Positions 18,135 through 26,022 of a stretch of DNA of 64,000 nt are shown here, one piece after another. The notes beneath the pieces were generated by a model. That model had not been told where the DNA came from. It worked only from the letters and a program-made list of their open reading frames with translations, and ran no database searches. The DNA comes from an uncultured Clostridia bacterium. GTDB lineage: Bacteria; Bacillota; Clostridia; Oscillospirales; Ruminococcaceae. The DNA is taken from NCBI GenBank assembly GCA_947627465.1, contig CANQWD010000001.1, positions 80,561 through 144,560 on the forward strand. The letters are read 5' to 3'. The position numbers and the translations under genes are program-made. Each line of letters starts with the position of its first letter. Within the stretch, counting starts at the first letter, position 1.

Positions 18135-18497
18135 ATGACGTTCAAAATTATAAAAAAAAATGGCGTTAAATGCGCGGCGGTGTGCGATAACGAGAAAGTC
18201 ATCAAGGATGCGCAGTCGGCTCTGGACTTGCTAATGAGCGCGAAATATGAAGCGGATACCAAGAATATCATTATCGACAAGCGGTTGATTGCGGATGAGT
18301 TTTTCGTTCTAAGCACCGGACTAGCAGGCGAGATATTGCAGAAATATATAAACTACGGCGGCAGAATAGCGATATACGGCGATTTTTCCCATTATACAAG
18401 CAAGCCGCTGAAAGATTTTATGTATGAGAGCAACAAGGGTAAAGATGTTTTCTTCGTTTCCGACGAGGAACAAGCGGCGGAGATGCTGGCACGTTAG
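18135..18497 (+). CDS. DUF4180 domain protein
   Basis: A 120-residue protein of the DUF4180 family (function unknown; SpoIIAA/STAS-like fold suspected by resemblance). Characteristic blocks are GLAGEILQKYINYGGRIAIYG, DFSHYTSKPLKDF and YESNKG. It is cytosolic, with no signal or membrane segment. It follows metY by 17 bp with a weak ribosome site (AGGGAATT). Confidence 0.85.
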   Translation: MTFKIIKKNGVKCAAVCDNEKVIKDAQSALDLLMSAKYEADTKNIIIDKRLIADEFFVLSTGLAGEILQKYINYGGRIAIYGDFSHYTSKPLKDFMYESNKGKDVFFVSDEEQAAEMLAR

Positions 18498-18565
18498 CCG
18501 CGATAACTGTTTGATAACGGTAAGCGTTGTAAGCGTAAGAATGACGGCGTTATTGGGGTGATTGT

Positions 18566-18934
18566 ATGAACGATGATATCCACGCTAAACTGAAAACCGT
18601 GCTGAAAGCCAAGCCGAAGCGGTTAACGGATTTTGAGCAATGGCTGTTTGTGACGGTAAACACCGCCAAAGCGATAATTGACAACGCCGATAAAGACAAT
18701 CTGAACGCCGTGTCAGAATTTGCGGAATGCGGCAGCGTCGCCGAGCTTCAGCGGCAGTTTGATATCGTGCAGGGCAAATTCGGGCGGGAGAACTTTTCCG
18801 AAAGACGCAGCCCCGATTATATCTATCTTTGTTCGTTGGTCGCCGATTTTCCCGATAGGGAACTGACCGACGAGGACAGGAAAATTATCGGGCGGTTTTG
18901 CAAAATCAATTCGTACCTTTTATATGAAATATAA
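18566..18934 (+). CDS. Uncharacterised protein, 122 residues
   Basis: I do not recognise this family. It is a soluble, mostly helical-looking protein with no signal peptide, cysteine cluster or repeat. The start ATG follows GGGGTGATT. It lies between the DUF4180 gene and the second paralogous lipoprotein. Confidence 0.7.
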   Translation: MNDDIHAKLKTVLKAKPKRLTDFEQWLFVTVNTAKAIIDNADKDNLNAVSEFAECGSVAELQRQFDIVQGKFGRENFSERRSPDYIYLCSLVADFPDRELTDEDRKIIGRFCKINSYLLYEI

Positions 18935-18968
18935 GCCTTCGGGTTTCGTAACACTTAAAGGAATATTT

Positions 18969-19430
18969 ATGAAAAAAATCTTCATTATGATGACCGCGGC
19001 GCTTTGTGTGCTTTTGACGGGCTGCAATAATAAGTTTGCGCAGGACGAGTACGACGACCCCGCGAAGATAGCTTCAAGTGACCGTTACGCAAAGGAAAAA
19101 TCGGTGATCAACACGAACGACAGCGGTTTTACGCTGGAGATAGGCAGATTTGACGGGCGCGAAACCGTGTGGAAATATACGGCGGACGAGGACGGCGAGC
19201 TTAGTTTCAGCACGTCGTTTGAAATATCCGACGGGAAAGCGAAGCTTGTATTCGTCAGCGCCGATGAGAATATTACAATAATCTCTGACCTTATTGCGGA
19301 TAAAATGGATCCGCTCGGCGTTTCTTCGGATAAAGTGACAGTAAAAGTTAAAAAAGGCGAAAATTATTTCAAGCTGTTGGGCTGCGACGCCAAAAATGTA
19401 AAAGCCAAGCTTTCAATCGAGGGCTCGTAA
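18969..19430 (+). CDS. Small lipoprotein, paralogue of the one at 16368
   Basis: A predicted lipoprotein of 153 residues. The signal peptide MKKIFIMMTAALCVLLTGC has its lipobox Cys at residue 19. The mature part begins NNKFAQDEYDDPAKI and ends NYFKLLGCDAKNVKAKLSI, both similar to the protein at 16368. The repeated pattern DGKAKLVFV/AGKAKVVFI in the middle confirms common ancestry. The ATG at 18969 follows AAAGGAAT; the longer in-frame reading from 18924 lacks a ribosome site. Confidence 0.82.
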   Translation: MKKIFIMMTAALCVLLTGCNNKFAQDEYDDPAKIASSDRYAKEKSVINTNDSGFTLEIGRFDGRETVWKYTADEDGELSFSTSFEISDGKAKLVFVSADENITIISDLIADKMDPLGVSSDKVTVKVKKGENYFKLLGCDAKNVKAKLSIEGS

Positions 19431-19446
19431 AGATAAATACAGATAC

Positions 19447-19548
19447 TATAGCAATCTACGAAAATAACGCTACAGTTCAATTAAAGGTTATAATGCGCAG
19501 CAGGGGCTTAAAAGCACTAATGTTGCCTTAATTGTGTGGATTGCTATA
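19447..19548. repeat. 102-bp segment bounded by 14-bp inverted repeats, before the ABC-F gene
   Basis: TATAGCAATCTACG (19447-19460) and TGTGGATTGCTATA (19535-19548) pair over 14 positions: the outer 10 bp are exact and two of the inner four are G-U pairs in RNA. The right arm ends 4 bases before the AGGAG ribosome site of the ABC-F gene. A TATAAT (19489-19494) lies inside, without a good -35. It is either a MITE-like element (ends TA, IS630-like) or a regulatory leader. Confidence 0.6.
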
Positions 19549-19566
19549 AGAACAGGAGAAACTAAA

Positions 19567-21180
19567 TTGATAACAGTAAGCGATGTAAACGTCAGCTTCG
19601 GCGGACAGGTTTTATTTAAGGACGTGGACTTGCAGTTCAACCCGGGTAACTGCTATGGAGTTATCGGAGCGAACGGCGCGGGAAAATCCACGTTTCTGAA
19701 AGTGCTCTGCGGAGAGTTGGAGCCGACCAAGGGCACGGTAACGCGTCCACCCGAACTTCGTATGAGCGTGCTTCGTCAAGACCACTACGCGTTTGACGAG
19801 TACACGGTGCAGGACACCGTGATTATGGGCAACAAGAAGCTCTACGACATTATGCAAGAAAAGGACGCGCTCTACGCGAAAGAGGACTTTTCGGACGAGG
19901 ACGGCGAAAGAGCTTCCGTTTTAGAGGGCGAGTTTGCCGAGCTTAACGGCTGGGAAGCGGAAAGCGACGCTTCAAAGCTTGTTCAAGGTTTGGGACTTCC
20001 CGAGGAGATACTGCAAAAGCAGATGAGCGAGCTTACGGGTAACGAGAAAGTCAAGGTGCTGTTGGCGCAGTGCCTTTTCGGAAGCCCCGACATTATCCTA
20101 ATGGACGAGCCGACGAACCACCTCGACGTTGAGGCGGTGTCGTGGCTTGAGGATTTTCTTGCGGACTATTTCGGCACGGTAATTGTCGTGTCGCACGACC
20201 GCCACTTTTTAAACAACGTCTGCACGCATATCGTGGATATTGACTACGGAAAAATCAAGATGTATGTGGGCAACTACGAGTTTTGGTACGAAAGTTCGCA
20301 GCTTATTCAGCGTATGATAAAACAGCAGAACAAGAAAGTCGAGGAGAAGATAAAGGAACTGCAAAACTTTATAGCGCGGTTCTCGGCGAACAAGTCCAAG
20401 TCCAAACAAGCGACCTCGCGCCGCAAGCTGCTCGACAAAATGACCGTTGAGGAAATGCCGGCGAGTTCGCGTAAATACCCGTATATCGGCTTCGATATGG
20501 AACGCGAGGCGGGCAAGGACATTCTCCAAGTGACGGGGCTTTCCAAGACCGTGGACGGCGTGAAAGTCCTCAATAACGTCAGCTTCACCGTGGCTAAGGG
20601 CGACAAGATAGCGTTCGTCGGCACGAACGAGATAGCCGTCACAACGCTGTTCAAGATACTCACCGAGGAAACGAAACCCGACGAGGGTACGTTCAAATGG
20701 GGCGGCACGATAACAACAAGCTACTTCCCGAACGACAACAGCGCGTTCTTCAACGACTGCGAGCTGTCGATAATCGACTGGATAAGACAGTATTCAAGCG
20801 ACGAGACCGAGAGTTTTCTGCGCGGATTTCTGGGGAGAATGCTGTTCAGCGGCGACGACGTTTACAAGCCCGTGAACGTGCTTTCGGGTGGCGAGAAAGT
20901 GCGCTGTATGTTCAGCAGAATGATGTTGTTCCACTCGAACGTGCTCATTCTCGACAGACCCACAAACCACCTTGACTTGGAAAGCATTACGGCGGTAAAC
21001 AACGGTCTTTCGGAGTTTAAAGGCAACGTGCTTTTCGCTTCTCACGACCACGAGATACTCGATACCGTGCCGAACCGCATAATCGAGATAACCGAGAACG
21101 GATGTTACGACCGTCAAGGCAACTACGACGAGTATATCGAGTGGAGAAAAGAAAACGTCGGTGGAGGGCTGTCTATCTGA
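19567..21180 (+). CDS. ABC-F family ATPase (YkpA/YbiT-like)
   Basis: Two ABC ATPase domains with no membrane segments: a ribosome-associated translation factor of the ABC-F family, 537 residues. The first domain has an intact Walker A (GANGAGKST, 34-42), a modified signature (ELTGNEKVKV), Walker B with Glu (LMDEPTNHLD) and the H-switch (SHDRHF). The linker (P-site tRNA interaction motif) at about 240-290 is rich in K and S. In the second domain Walker A reads GTNEIAVTT, lacking the Gly-Lys, and the catalytic Glu is Arg (LDRPTNHLD), while LSGGEK is intact. The start TTG follows AACAGGAGAA. Confidence 0.88.
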   Translation: MITVSDVNVSFGGQVLFKDVDLQFNPGNCYGVIGANGAGKSTFLKVLCGELEPTKGTVTRPPELRMSVLRQDHYAFDEYTVQDTVIMGNKKLYDIMQEKDALYAKEDFSDEDGERASVLEGEFAELNGWEAESDASKLVQGLGLPEEILQKQMSELTGNEKVKVLLAQCLFGSPDIILMDEPTNHLDVEAVSWLEDFLADYFGTVIVVSHDRHFLNNVCTHIVDIDYGKIKMYVGNYEFWYESSQLIQRMIKQQNKKVEEKIKELQNFIARFSANKSKSKQATSRRKLLDKMTVEEMPASSRKYPYIGFDMEREAGKDILQVTGLSKTVDGVKVLNNVSFTVAKGDKIAFVGTNEIAVTTLFKILTEETKPDEGTFKWGGTITTSYFPNDNSAFFNDCELSIIDWIRQYSSDETESFLRGFLGRMLFSGDDVYKPVNVLSGGEKVRCMFSRMMLFHSNVLILDRPTNHLDLESITAVNNGLSEFKGNVLFASHDHEILDTVPNRIIEITENGCYDRQGNYDEYIEWRKENVGGGLSI

Positions 21181-21183
21181 TAT

Positions 21184-21609
21184 ATGAAACGCGAAATAAA
21201 GTTTTCATTTGATTACAAATGTACGCCGCTATGGTTATTGGGTGAGGGCGACGTTCTTGTAAACGGCGGCGGATATTTCTATTGGGATTATTATACTCTT
21301 GACGGACAGCCCAAAGATATTCGAGAGCCGGAGGAACGCTTAAAGGGCGAATACGAGCTTGAACGGCGCGTTAAGCTGATATACGAGATATACTGCCGGA
21401 TATGGGATATCAATAACTTCGGCACTTATGATGACCCGTATATCGGGTTTGAGGACGAACGTGAGAAAACCGAGTTCTTTGACGCTTGCGATTATGTTAT
21501 CAAGCGAATGAAAAAAATTTTCGGCGATGAGTTTACCGTAAATAAATACGACGAAACGGTAGTCAAGGAACGGGCTTTAGGCTGCAGACAAAAGTTAAAG
21601 AAAGAATGA
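21184..21609 (+). CDS. Uncharacterised protein, 141 residues
   Basis: I do not recognise this family. It is soluble, with an aromatic-rich stretch (YFYWDYYTL) near residue 40 and a charged C terminus. It begins 3 bp after the ABC-F gene and ends 4 bp before the exonuclease gene, so it belongs to the same transcript. Its ribosome site would lie within the end of the ABC-F gene (GGTGGAGGG). Confidence 0.7.
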   Translation: MKREIKFSFDYKCTPLWLLGEGDVLVNGGGYFYWDYYTLDGQPKDIREPEERLKGEYELERRVKLIYEIYCRIWDINNFGTYDDPYIGFEDEREKTEFFDACDYVIKRMKKIFGDEFTVNKYDETVVKERALGCRQKLKKE

Positions 21610-21613
21610 TCGT

Positions 21614-22618
21614 ATGAACTACATTATAATGGACTTGGAGTGGAACCAGGCGGTTTCGGCGGCGCGAATGATACGCACTCCCGTAATGCTCCACGGCGAG
21701 ATAATCCAAATCGGGGCGATAAAAACGGACGACAAGTTCAACATTATCGACAAAATAAAGATAAACGTCCGCCCGAAATATTACAAGATAATGAACTCCC
21801 ACGTTGAAAAGCTCACGGGAATAACGCAGTCACAGCTTGCCGTCGGAGAGACGTTTCCACAAGCGTTTAGGCGCTTTAAGACTTGGTGCGAGGGTGACCG
21901 TGAAGCGGTCACTCGCGAGGAGTTCCGCTTCATAACGTGGGGATTTGACGATTTGGGCGTGTTCGCCGACAATCTCTCGCTTCACGGCTTAGACCCGTCG
22001 TTCGGCGCGGATTACATCAATTTGCAGTTGATTTATAACCGTCAAACCAACGCGGAGCACCTGCAATGCGCGTTATCCGCCGCCGCTGAAAGTCTCGGCA
22101 TACCGTTGGACGTGCAGTGTCACGACGCGTTTAACGACGCGTATTTGACGTGGGAGCTGTGCCGAAAACTGGATATGGCGCTAGGGTTAGCGGAGTATTC
22201 AGAGTATGTCGCGGCGCTCCCTACTCCGCTTGTCAAGGACGCTGTTCAGGGAGTGGACGACCTCAAGAAAATGCTGTTTAACAGGCGCGTCGTTGAGATA
22301 CCTTGCCCCGACTGCGGAAAAAAACTCAAGCACGGACAATGGCTGTTCAGTTCGGGAAAGAGCTGCAAGACCATTTCGCAATGCACGAATGACCGCTGCA
22401 ACCGGTCAACCTCGAATGGCAATTTTTTAATAAAATTAAAGGCGGCGCGTGTAAGCGATAACAACTATACCGTCACGAGAGCCGTTTTCGCCGCTTCGGA
22501 CGAGGATATCGCGGCATTCAACGAAAAGTTAAAGAAGCGGGAAGAGCGCCGCAGAAAGGCAAAAGCGGCTGAAAACACGGAGGACAACAATGATAAAAAC
22601 AATACTCATAGACCTTGA
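21614..22618 (+). CDS. DEDDh-type 3'-5' exonuclease with C-terminal cysteine cluster
   Basis: An exonuclease of the RNase T/DNA polymerase III epsilon fold, 334 residues. The catalytic acidic residues are Asp7 and Glu9 (MDLEWN), Asp112 (WGFDD), His170 and Asp175 (HDAFNDAY). This is the group often annotated as a sporulation inhibitor KapD-like exonuclease. After the nuclease domain, residues 231-262 carry cysteines at 231, 234, 251, 257 and 262 (CPDCGKK and following), suggesting a zinc-binding knuckle. The tail is highly charged. It overlaps the HAD gene by 29 bp. Confidence 0.85.
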   Translation: MNYIIMDLEWNQAVSAARMIRTPVMLHGEIIQIGAIKTDDKFNIIDKIKINVRPKYYKIMNSHVEKLTGITQSQLAVGETFPQAFRRFKTWCEGDREAVTREEFRFITWGFDDLGVFADNLSLHGLDPSFGADYINLQLIYNRQTNAEHLQCALSAAAESLGIPLDVQCHDAFNDAYLTWELCRKLDMALGLAEYSEYVAALPTPLVKDAVQGVDDLKKMLFNRRVVEIPCPDCGKKLKHGQWLFSSGKSCKTISQCTNDRCNRSTSNGNFLIKLKAARVSDNNYTVTRAVFAASDEDIAAFNEKLKKREERRRKAKAAENTEDNNDKNNTHRP

Positions 22619-23297
22619 CGGCACGCTGTTGCCGTTCATTCAGGATGAGTTCATAAAGCTGTACTTCGGCACTTTAACGCAATGCGCTGTGCATAACGGC
22701 TATGACGCGCAGAAATTCGTGCACGACCTTTACAAGGGCTGCGAAGCCATGGTGAAGAACGACGGCTCGCGTACAAATCACGACGCGTTCTGGGACACAT
22801 TCCGCACGGCAAACTCGGATAAAGTCGATATGGAACCGGTCTGCAACGAGTATTATGTCGGCGAGTTCGACAACGTGAAAAAGTGCCTGAAATATCAAGT
22901 CAACCGCAAACCGTTAATCGAGAGCATTAAGAGCGCGGGCTTTGAGGTCGCGCTCGCGACTACGCCGATGTTTCCGAGGTGCGCCGTGAAAACGCGGCTG
23001 TCTTGGGTGGGGCTTGATGAGAGCGATTTCGCGTACATAACCGACTACACGAACAGCCGCTTCTGCAAGCCGAACACAAAATACTACGAAGAACTCGCAA
23101 GCAAGCTCGGCAGAAAACCCTCGGAGTGCCTGATGATAGGCAACAGCGTTCCCGAGGATATGATCCCCGCCGAAAAGCTCGGTATGGCGCGTTTTCTCGC
23201 GTCCGAGTTTATTGAGAACCCCCAAAACGCCGACATTTCGGGCTTTAAGCCGCAAGGCACGCTCGACGGTGTTTTGGACGTGATTTCGTCCTTATAA
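22590..23297 (+). CDS. HAD-superfamily hydrolase
   Basis: A phosphatase-like HAD protein of 235 residues. Motif I is DLDGT (Asp8, Asp10), motif II is ATTPMF, and motif III/IV is KPNTKYYEE followed by MIGNSVPEDMIPAEKLGM. The cap is helical, between residues 15 and 100. The substrate is unknown. It begins inside the end of the exonuclease gene. Confidence 0.88.
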   Translation: MIKTILIDLDGTLLPFIQDEFIKLYFGTLTQCAVHNGYDAQKFVHDLYKGCEAMVKNDGSRTNHDAFWDTFRTANSDKVDMEPVCNEYYVGEFDNVKKCLKYQVNRKPLIESIKSAGFEVALATTPMFPRCAVKTRLSWVGLDESDFAYITDYTNSRFCKPNTKYYEELASKLGRKPSECLMIGNSVPEDMIPAEKLGMARFLASEFIENPQNADISGFKPQGTLDGVLDVISSL

Positions 23298-23316
23298 CGC
23301 GTATTATCTCAAAATT

Positions 23317-23352
23317 CCCCGCATAAACTGTCTTAAAGACAAGATTGCGGGG
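23317..23352 (+). promoter_or_regulatory. Hairpin that holds the ymxH ribosome site
   Basis: CCCCGCA (23317-23323) pairs with TGCGGGG (23346-23352), enclosing a smaller TGTCT/AGACA stem. The GGGG of the right arm is the only Shine-Dalgarno candidate for the ATG at 23360. It could damp translation of ymxH, or act as a weak terminator for the upstream genes; the downstream T-run is short (TGATTTT). Confidence 0.5.
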
Positions 23353-23359
23353 TGATTTT

Positions 23360-23647
23360 ATGGTTTACAGCTTCAATGATTTAAAATGCAAGGAGATAAT
23401 CAACGTGAAAACGGGCGCTCGACTCGGGTTTCCCGACGACGTGGAGTTCGACAGCTGCACCGCAAAGATATGCAGAATAATCGTTTACGGACGGGCGAAG
23501 TTTTTCGGATTGTTCGGACGAGAGGACGATTTGTTCATCAAGTGGTGCAACATTGAGGTTATCGGCGAGGACACGATACTCGTTTCCTGCGACATTCCGT
23601 CAAAATGCACAAATAATTGCGGCAGAAGGCATAGAAAATTCGGCTAA
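23360..23647 (+). CDS. ymxH: YlmC/YmxH family sporulation-associated protein
   Basis: A 95-residue PRC-barrel-like protein of the YlmC/YmxH family, present in most endospore formers. Diagnostic features are the opening SFNDLKCKEIINVKTGARLG, the FFGLFGREDDL block and IKWCNIEVIGEDTILV. The exact role is unknown. The ATG at 23360 follows GGGGTGATTTT, which lies in a hairpin. The last ~12 residues are cysteine- and arginine-rich (CTNNCGRRHRKFG). Confidence 0.87.
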   Translation: MVYSFNDLKCKEIINVKTGARLGFPDDVEFDSCTAKICRIIVYGRAKFFGLFGREDDLFIKWCNIEVIGEDTILVSCDIPSKCTNNCGRRHRKFG

Positions 23648-23667
23648 TCAGACGAATGAAAACCCAC

Positions 23668-23696
23668 TTGAAATAAATAGCAGATTGTGGTATAAT
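23668..23696 (+). promoter_or_regulatory. Sigma-A promoter of rpsB-tsf
   Basis: TTGAAA (23668-23673), 17-bp spacer, TATAAT (23691-23696), with an extended -10 TG (23688-23689). The leader to rpsB is about 235 nt. Confidence 0.85.
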
Positions 23697-23714
23697 AATA
23701 CAGTAAATGTGCGA

Positions 23715-23796
23715 GTGACTGCTTCGCAGTCACCCTCACACAATATTCTTCGCAGACTTTGTCTGCGATTTCGCTTCGCGAAACCGAATATTGTGT
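23715..23796 (+). promoter_or_regulatory. Folded rpsB leader: hairpin plus three-way junction
   Basis: Perfect stems in order: GTGACTGC/GCAGTCAC (23715-23733, loop TTC). Then an 11-bp outer stem ACACAATATTC/GAATATTGTGT (23738-23748 with 23786-23796) encloses TCGCAGAC/GTCTGCGA (23750-23768) and TTTCGC/GCGAAA (23769-23783). The hairpin loops are TTT or TTC. It could be an autoregulatory S2-binding leader or a palindromic repetitive element inserted in the leader; the stems are too regular for chance. Confidence 0.75.
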
Positions 23797-23938
23797 GTGT
23801 AGCCGCGTTGAGGTTACTCGTACAAATACACACGCACGGGCAGCGGCTTACGGTGTGCCTTTCGGTATGTGAGCGGCGTTCCCGAGCGGAGGAAAACGGC
23901 GAAAAGCCGAATTTAACCAAAATCAGGAGGAAAACAAA

Positions 23939-24670
23939 ATGGCAGTAGTATCTATGAAACAGCTTTTGGAGGCGGGCGTCCACTTCGGACACCAGACAAG
24001 ACGTTGGAACCCTAAAATGGCTCCTTACATCTTCACCGAGAGAAACGGCATCTACATCATCGACCTGCAGAAGACCGTAAAGAAGCTGGACGAGGCGTAC
24101 AACTTTATCCATGACACGGCGGCGGAGGGCAAGGAGATCCTCTTTGTCGGCACAAAGAAGCAGGCTGCGGATTCCATTAAGGAGGAAGCTACCCGCGCGG
24201 GCGCACACTATGTAAACGCTCGCTGGCTCGGCGGCATGATGACGAACTTCAAGACCATTCAGCGCCGCATTGCTCGTTTGGAGCAGCTCCACACAATGGA
24301 AACAGACGGCACGTTCGACTTGCTCCCCAAAAAGGAAGTTATCAAGCTCAACCTTGAGATCGAGAAGTTGGAAAAGTTCCTCGGCGGTATCAAGAATATG
24401 AAGAAGCTCCCCGGCGCGCTGTTCGTTGTAGACCCGCGCAAGGAGAAGATCGCGGTTGCCGAAGCGCGTAAGCTCGGTATTCCCGTTGTCGCTATCGTCG
24501 ACACCAACTGCGACCCCGACGAGATAGATTACGTTATCCCCGGCAACGACGACGCTATCCGCGCTGTAAAGCTTATCGCGGGCGCAATGGCTGACGCGAT
24601 AATCTCCGCTAATCAGGGCGGCGCCGAAACGTCTGAACAGCCCGTTGAAGAAGCGGAAGCTGCAGAATAA
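23939..24670 (+). CDS. rpsB: 30S ribosomal protein S2
   Basis: Structural protein of the 30S subunit, 243 residues. The opening [20 protein letters not shown] and the block VGTKKQA are standard, as are the C-terminal [13 protein letters not shown] and [13 protein letters not shown]. It ends in a short acidic tail. AGGAGG precedes the ATG. It is co-transcribed with tsf 28 bp downstream, as in nearly all bacteria. Confidence 0.98.
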   Translation: MAVVSMKQLLEAGVHFGHQTRRWNPKMAPYIFTERNGIYIIDLQKTVKKLDEAYNFIHDTAAEGKEILFVGTKKQAADSIKEEATRAGAHYVNARWLGGMMTNFKTIQRRIARLEQLHTMETDGTFDLLPKKEVIKLNLEIEKLEKFLGGIKNMKKLPGALFVVDPRKEKIAVAEARKLGIPVVAIVDTNCDPDEIDYVIPGNDDAIRAVKLIAGAMADAIISANQGGAETSEQPVEEAEAAE

Positions 24671-24698
24671 TATGTTGAAAATTTAAGGAGAATAACTT

Positions 24699-25604
24699 AT
24701 GGCTGATATATCTATTCAGGAAGTAAAAGAGCTTCGTGAAATGACGGGCTGCGGCATTTCCGACTGCAAAAAGGCTCTTACCGAAGCTAACGGCAACCGT
24801 GAGGAAGCTGTTAAGATACTCCGCGAGAAAGGTCTCGCGAAAGCGGCGAAGAAAGCGGGCAGAATTGCCGCTGAAGGCGTCGTTAAGGCAAAGGTCGACG
24901 GCACAAAGGGCGTTATCGCGGAGATAAACTGCGAGACCGACTTCTGCGCTAAGTCCGACAAGTTCCTCGAGCTTGTTGAAACTATTGCGGATACCATTCT
25001 CGCGAACGATGTTGCCGATGTTGAAGCATTGAACAATGTTACGATCGCGGGCGGTTCGCAGACCGTTAAGGAGTATATGACCGACAAGATCGCGACTATC
25101 GGCGAGAATATGAACATTCGCCGTTTTGTTAAAATGGAGGGCACGCTTATTCCGTATATGCACGACGGCGGTCGTCTCGGCACGCTTGTTAAGCTTGACA
25201 CGGACAAGCCCGAGGACGCGGAGGTTCTCGCGTGCGGCAAGAATATTGCGCTTCAGGCTACGGCTATGGGCGCTGAATATGTAAGCCGCGACGATGTTCC
25301 CGCTGAGGTTCTCGCTAACGAAAAAGAGGTTCAGCAGAAGCTCGTTGAGCAGGAGGGCAAGCCCGCGAACGTTGCCGAGAAGATCGTTGAGGGACGTATT
25401 CGCAAGTTCTACGAGGAGAAGTGCCTGCTCGATCAGGAGTACTTTAAGGAGTCCAATATGAAAGTCGGCAAGTATATCGAGAGCGTTGCAAAGGCTCAGG
25501 GCGCTTCCATTAAGGTAGATTGCTTCGTTCGTTACGAGCGCGGCGAGGGTATCGAGAAGAAAGAGGACAACTTCGCGGACGAGGTTGCTTCTATGATTAA
25601 GTAA
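24699..25604 (+). CDS. tsf: Elongation factor Ts
   Basis: Guanine-nucleotide exchange factor for EF-Tu, 301 residues. The N-terminal UBA domain carries the signature LREMTGCGISDCKKAL, and the core has INCETDFCAKSDKF and the TDKFV-like contact region. The C-terminal half contains the dimerisation subdomain. AAGGAGAATAA precedes the ATG. The gene is followed by a strong terminator. Confidence 0.98.
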   Translation: MADISIQEVKELREMTGCGISDCKKALTEANGNREEAVKILREKGLAKAAKKAGRIAAEGVVKAKVDGTKGVIAEINCETDFCAKSDKFLELVETIADTILANDVADVEALNNVTIAGGSQTVKEYMTDKIATIGENMNIRRFVKMEGTLIPYMHDGGRLGTLVKLDTDKPEDAEVLACGKNIALQATAMGAEYVSRDDVPAEVLANEKEVQQKLVEQEGKPANVAEKIVEGRIRKFYEEKCLLDQEYFKESNMKVGKYIESVAKAQGASIKVDCFVRYERGEGIEKKEDNFADEVASMIK

Positions 25605-25626
25605 TTTGGTTTATTAGTTTAATACA

Positions 25627-25657
25627 AACGCCTTTCCGGTTCGGAAAGGCGTTTTTT
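25627..25657 (+). terminator. Rho-independent terminator after tsf
   Basis: A perfect stem AACGCCTTTCCG / CGGAAAGGCGTT with loop GTT, followed by T6. It closes the rpsB-tsf transcript. Confidence 0.95.
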
Positions 25658-25660
25658 ATG

Positions 25661-25724
25661 TATTTGCCGCAAAATTCTACGTCCGTGTATTTGCCGCAAA
25701 ATTCTACGTCCGTGTATTTGCTGC
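25661..25724. repeat. 27-bp tandem repeat, 2.4 copies, at the 3' end of spoIIID
   Basis: The unit TATTTGCCGCAAAATTCTAC plus GTCCGTG occurs at 25661-25687 and 25688-25714 without a mismatch, followed by a partial copy TATTTGCTGC (25715-25724). The partial copy and the start of the second one encode the last codons and stop of spoIIID on the - strand. The rest lies between the converging genes. Confidence 0.9.
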
Positions 25725-25991
25725 TTTTTTATGGGATAACTCCTCGTATTTTCGTTTTGTGGCTTCTCCTCCGCGTATATGGCGTTCCTGCTTGTTTCTG
25801 TCAAGGACGGCTTTCACCTCGTCGTGGAGCGGTTTGTTTATCTTCTCCAGCTTTTCCGTGATATCCTGATGTACGGTGCTCTTGCTTATTCCGAACTGCC
25901 GCGCGGCGGCGCGTACCGTCGCGTTGTTTTCTACGATATAATGCCCTAACATAACACATCTTTCGTCTTTACTTTCGGCGCACTGTTTCAA
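25704..25991 (-). CDS. spoIIID: Sporulation regulator SpoIIID
   Basis: Small DNA-binding regulator of mother-cell gene expression in sporulation, 95 residues. The helix-turn-helix is GHYIVENNATVRAAARQFG then SKSTVHQDITEKL, and RHIRGGEATKRKYE is the family's basic C-terminal block. The start is taken as TTG at 25991, six bases after a GGGGGGA ribosome site. A longer ATG start at 26024 would overlap the promoter -10 box. The last residues (AANTRT) come from the 27-bp repeat. A sigma-E-type promoter lies upstream, as in Bacillus. Confidence 0.92.
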   Translation of the reverse strand: MKQCAESKDERCVMLGHYIVENNATVRAAARQFGISKSTVHQDITEKLEKINKPLHDEVKAVLDRNKQERHIRGGEATKRKYEELSHKKAANTRT

Positions 25992-26022
25992 ATGTTTTCC
26001 CCCCTTGAATGTGATACAGTAC

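Noticed and set aside
25661-25724. Possible CRISPR remnant
   Set aside because: Tandem repeat without spacers, and part of it codes for the end of spoIIID; no cas genes.
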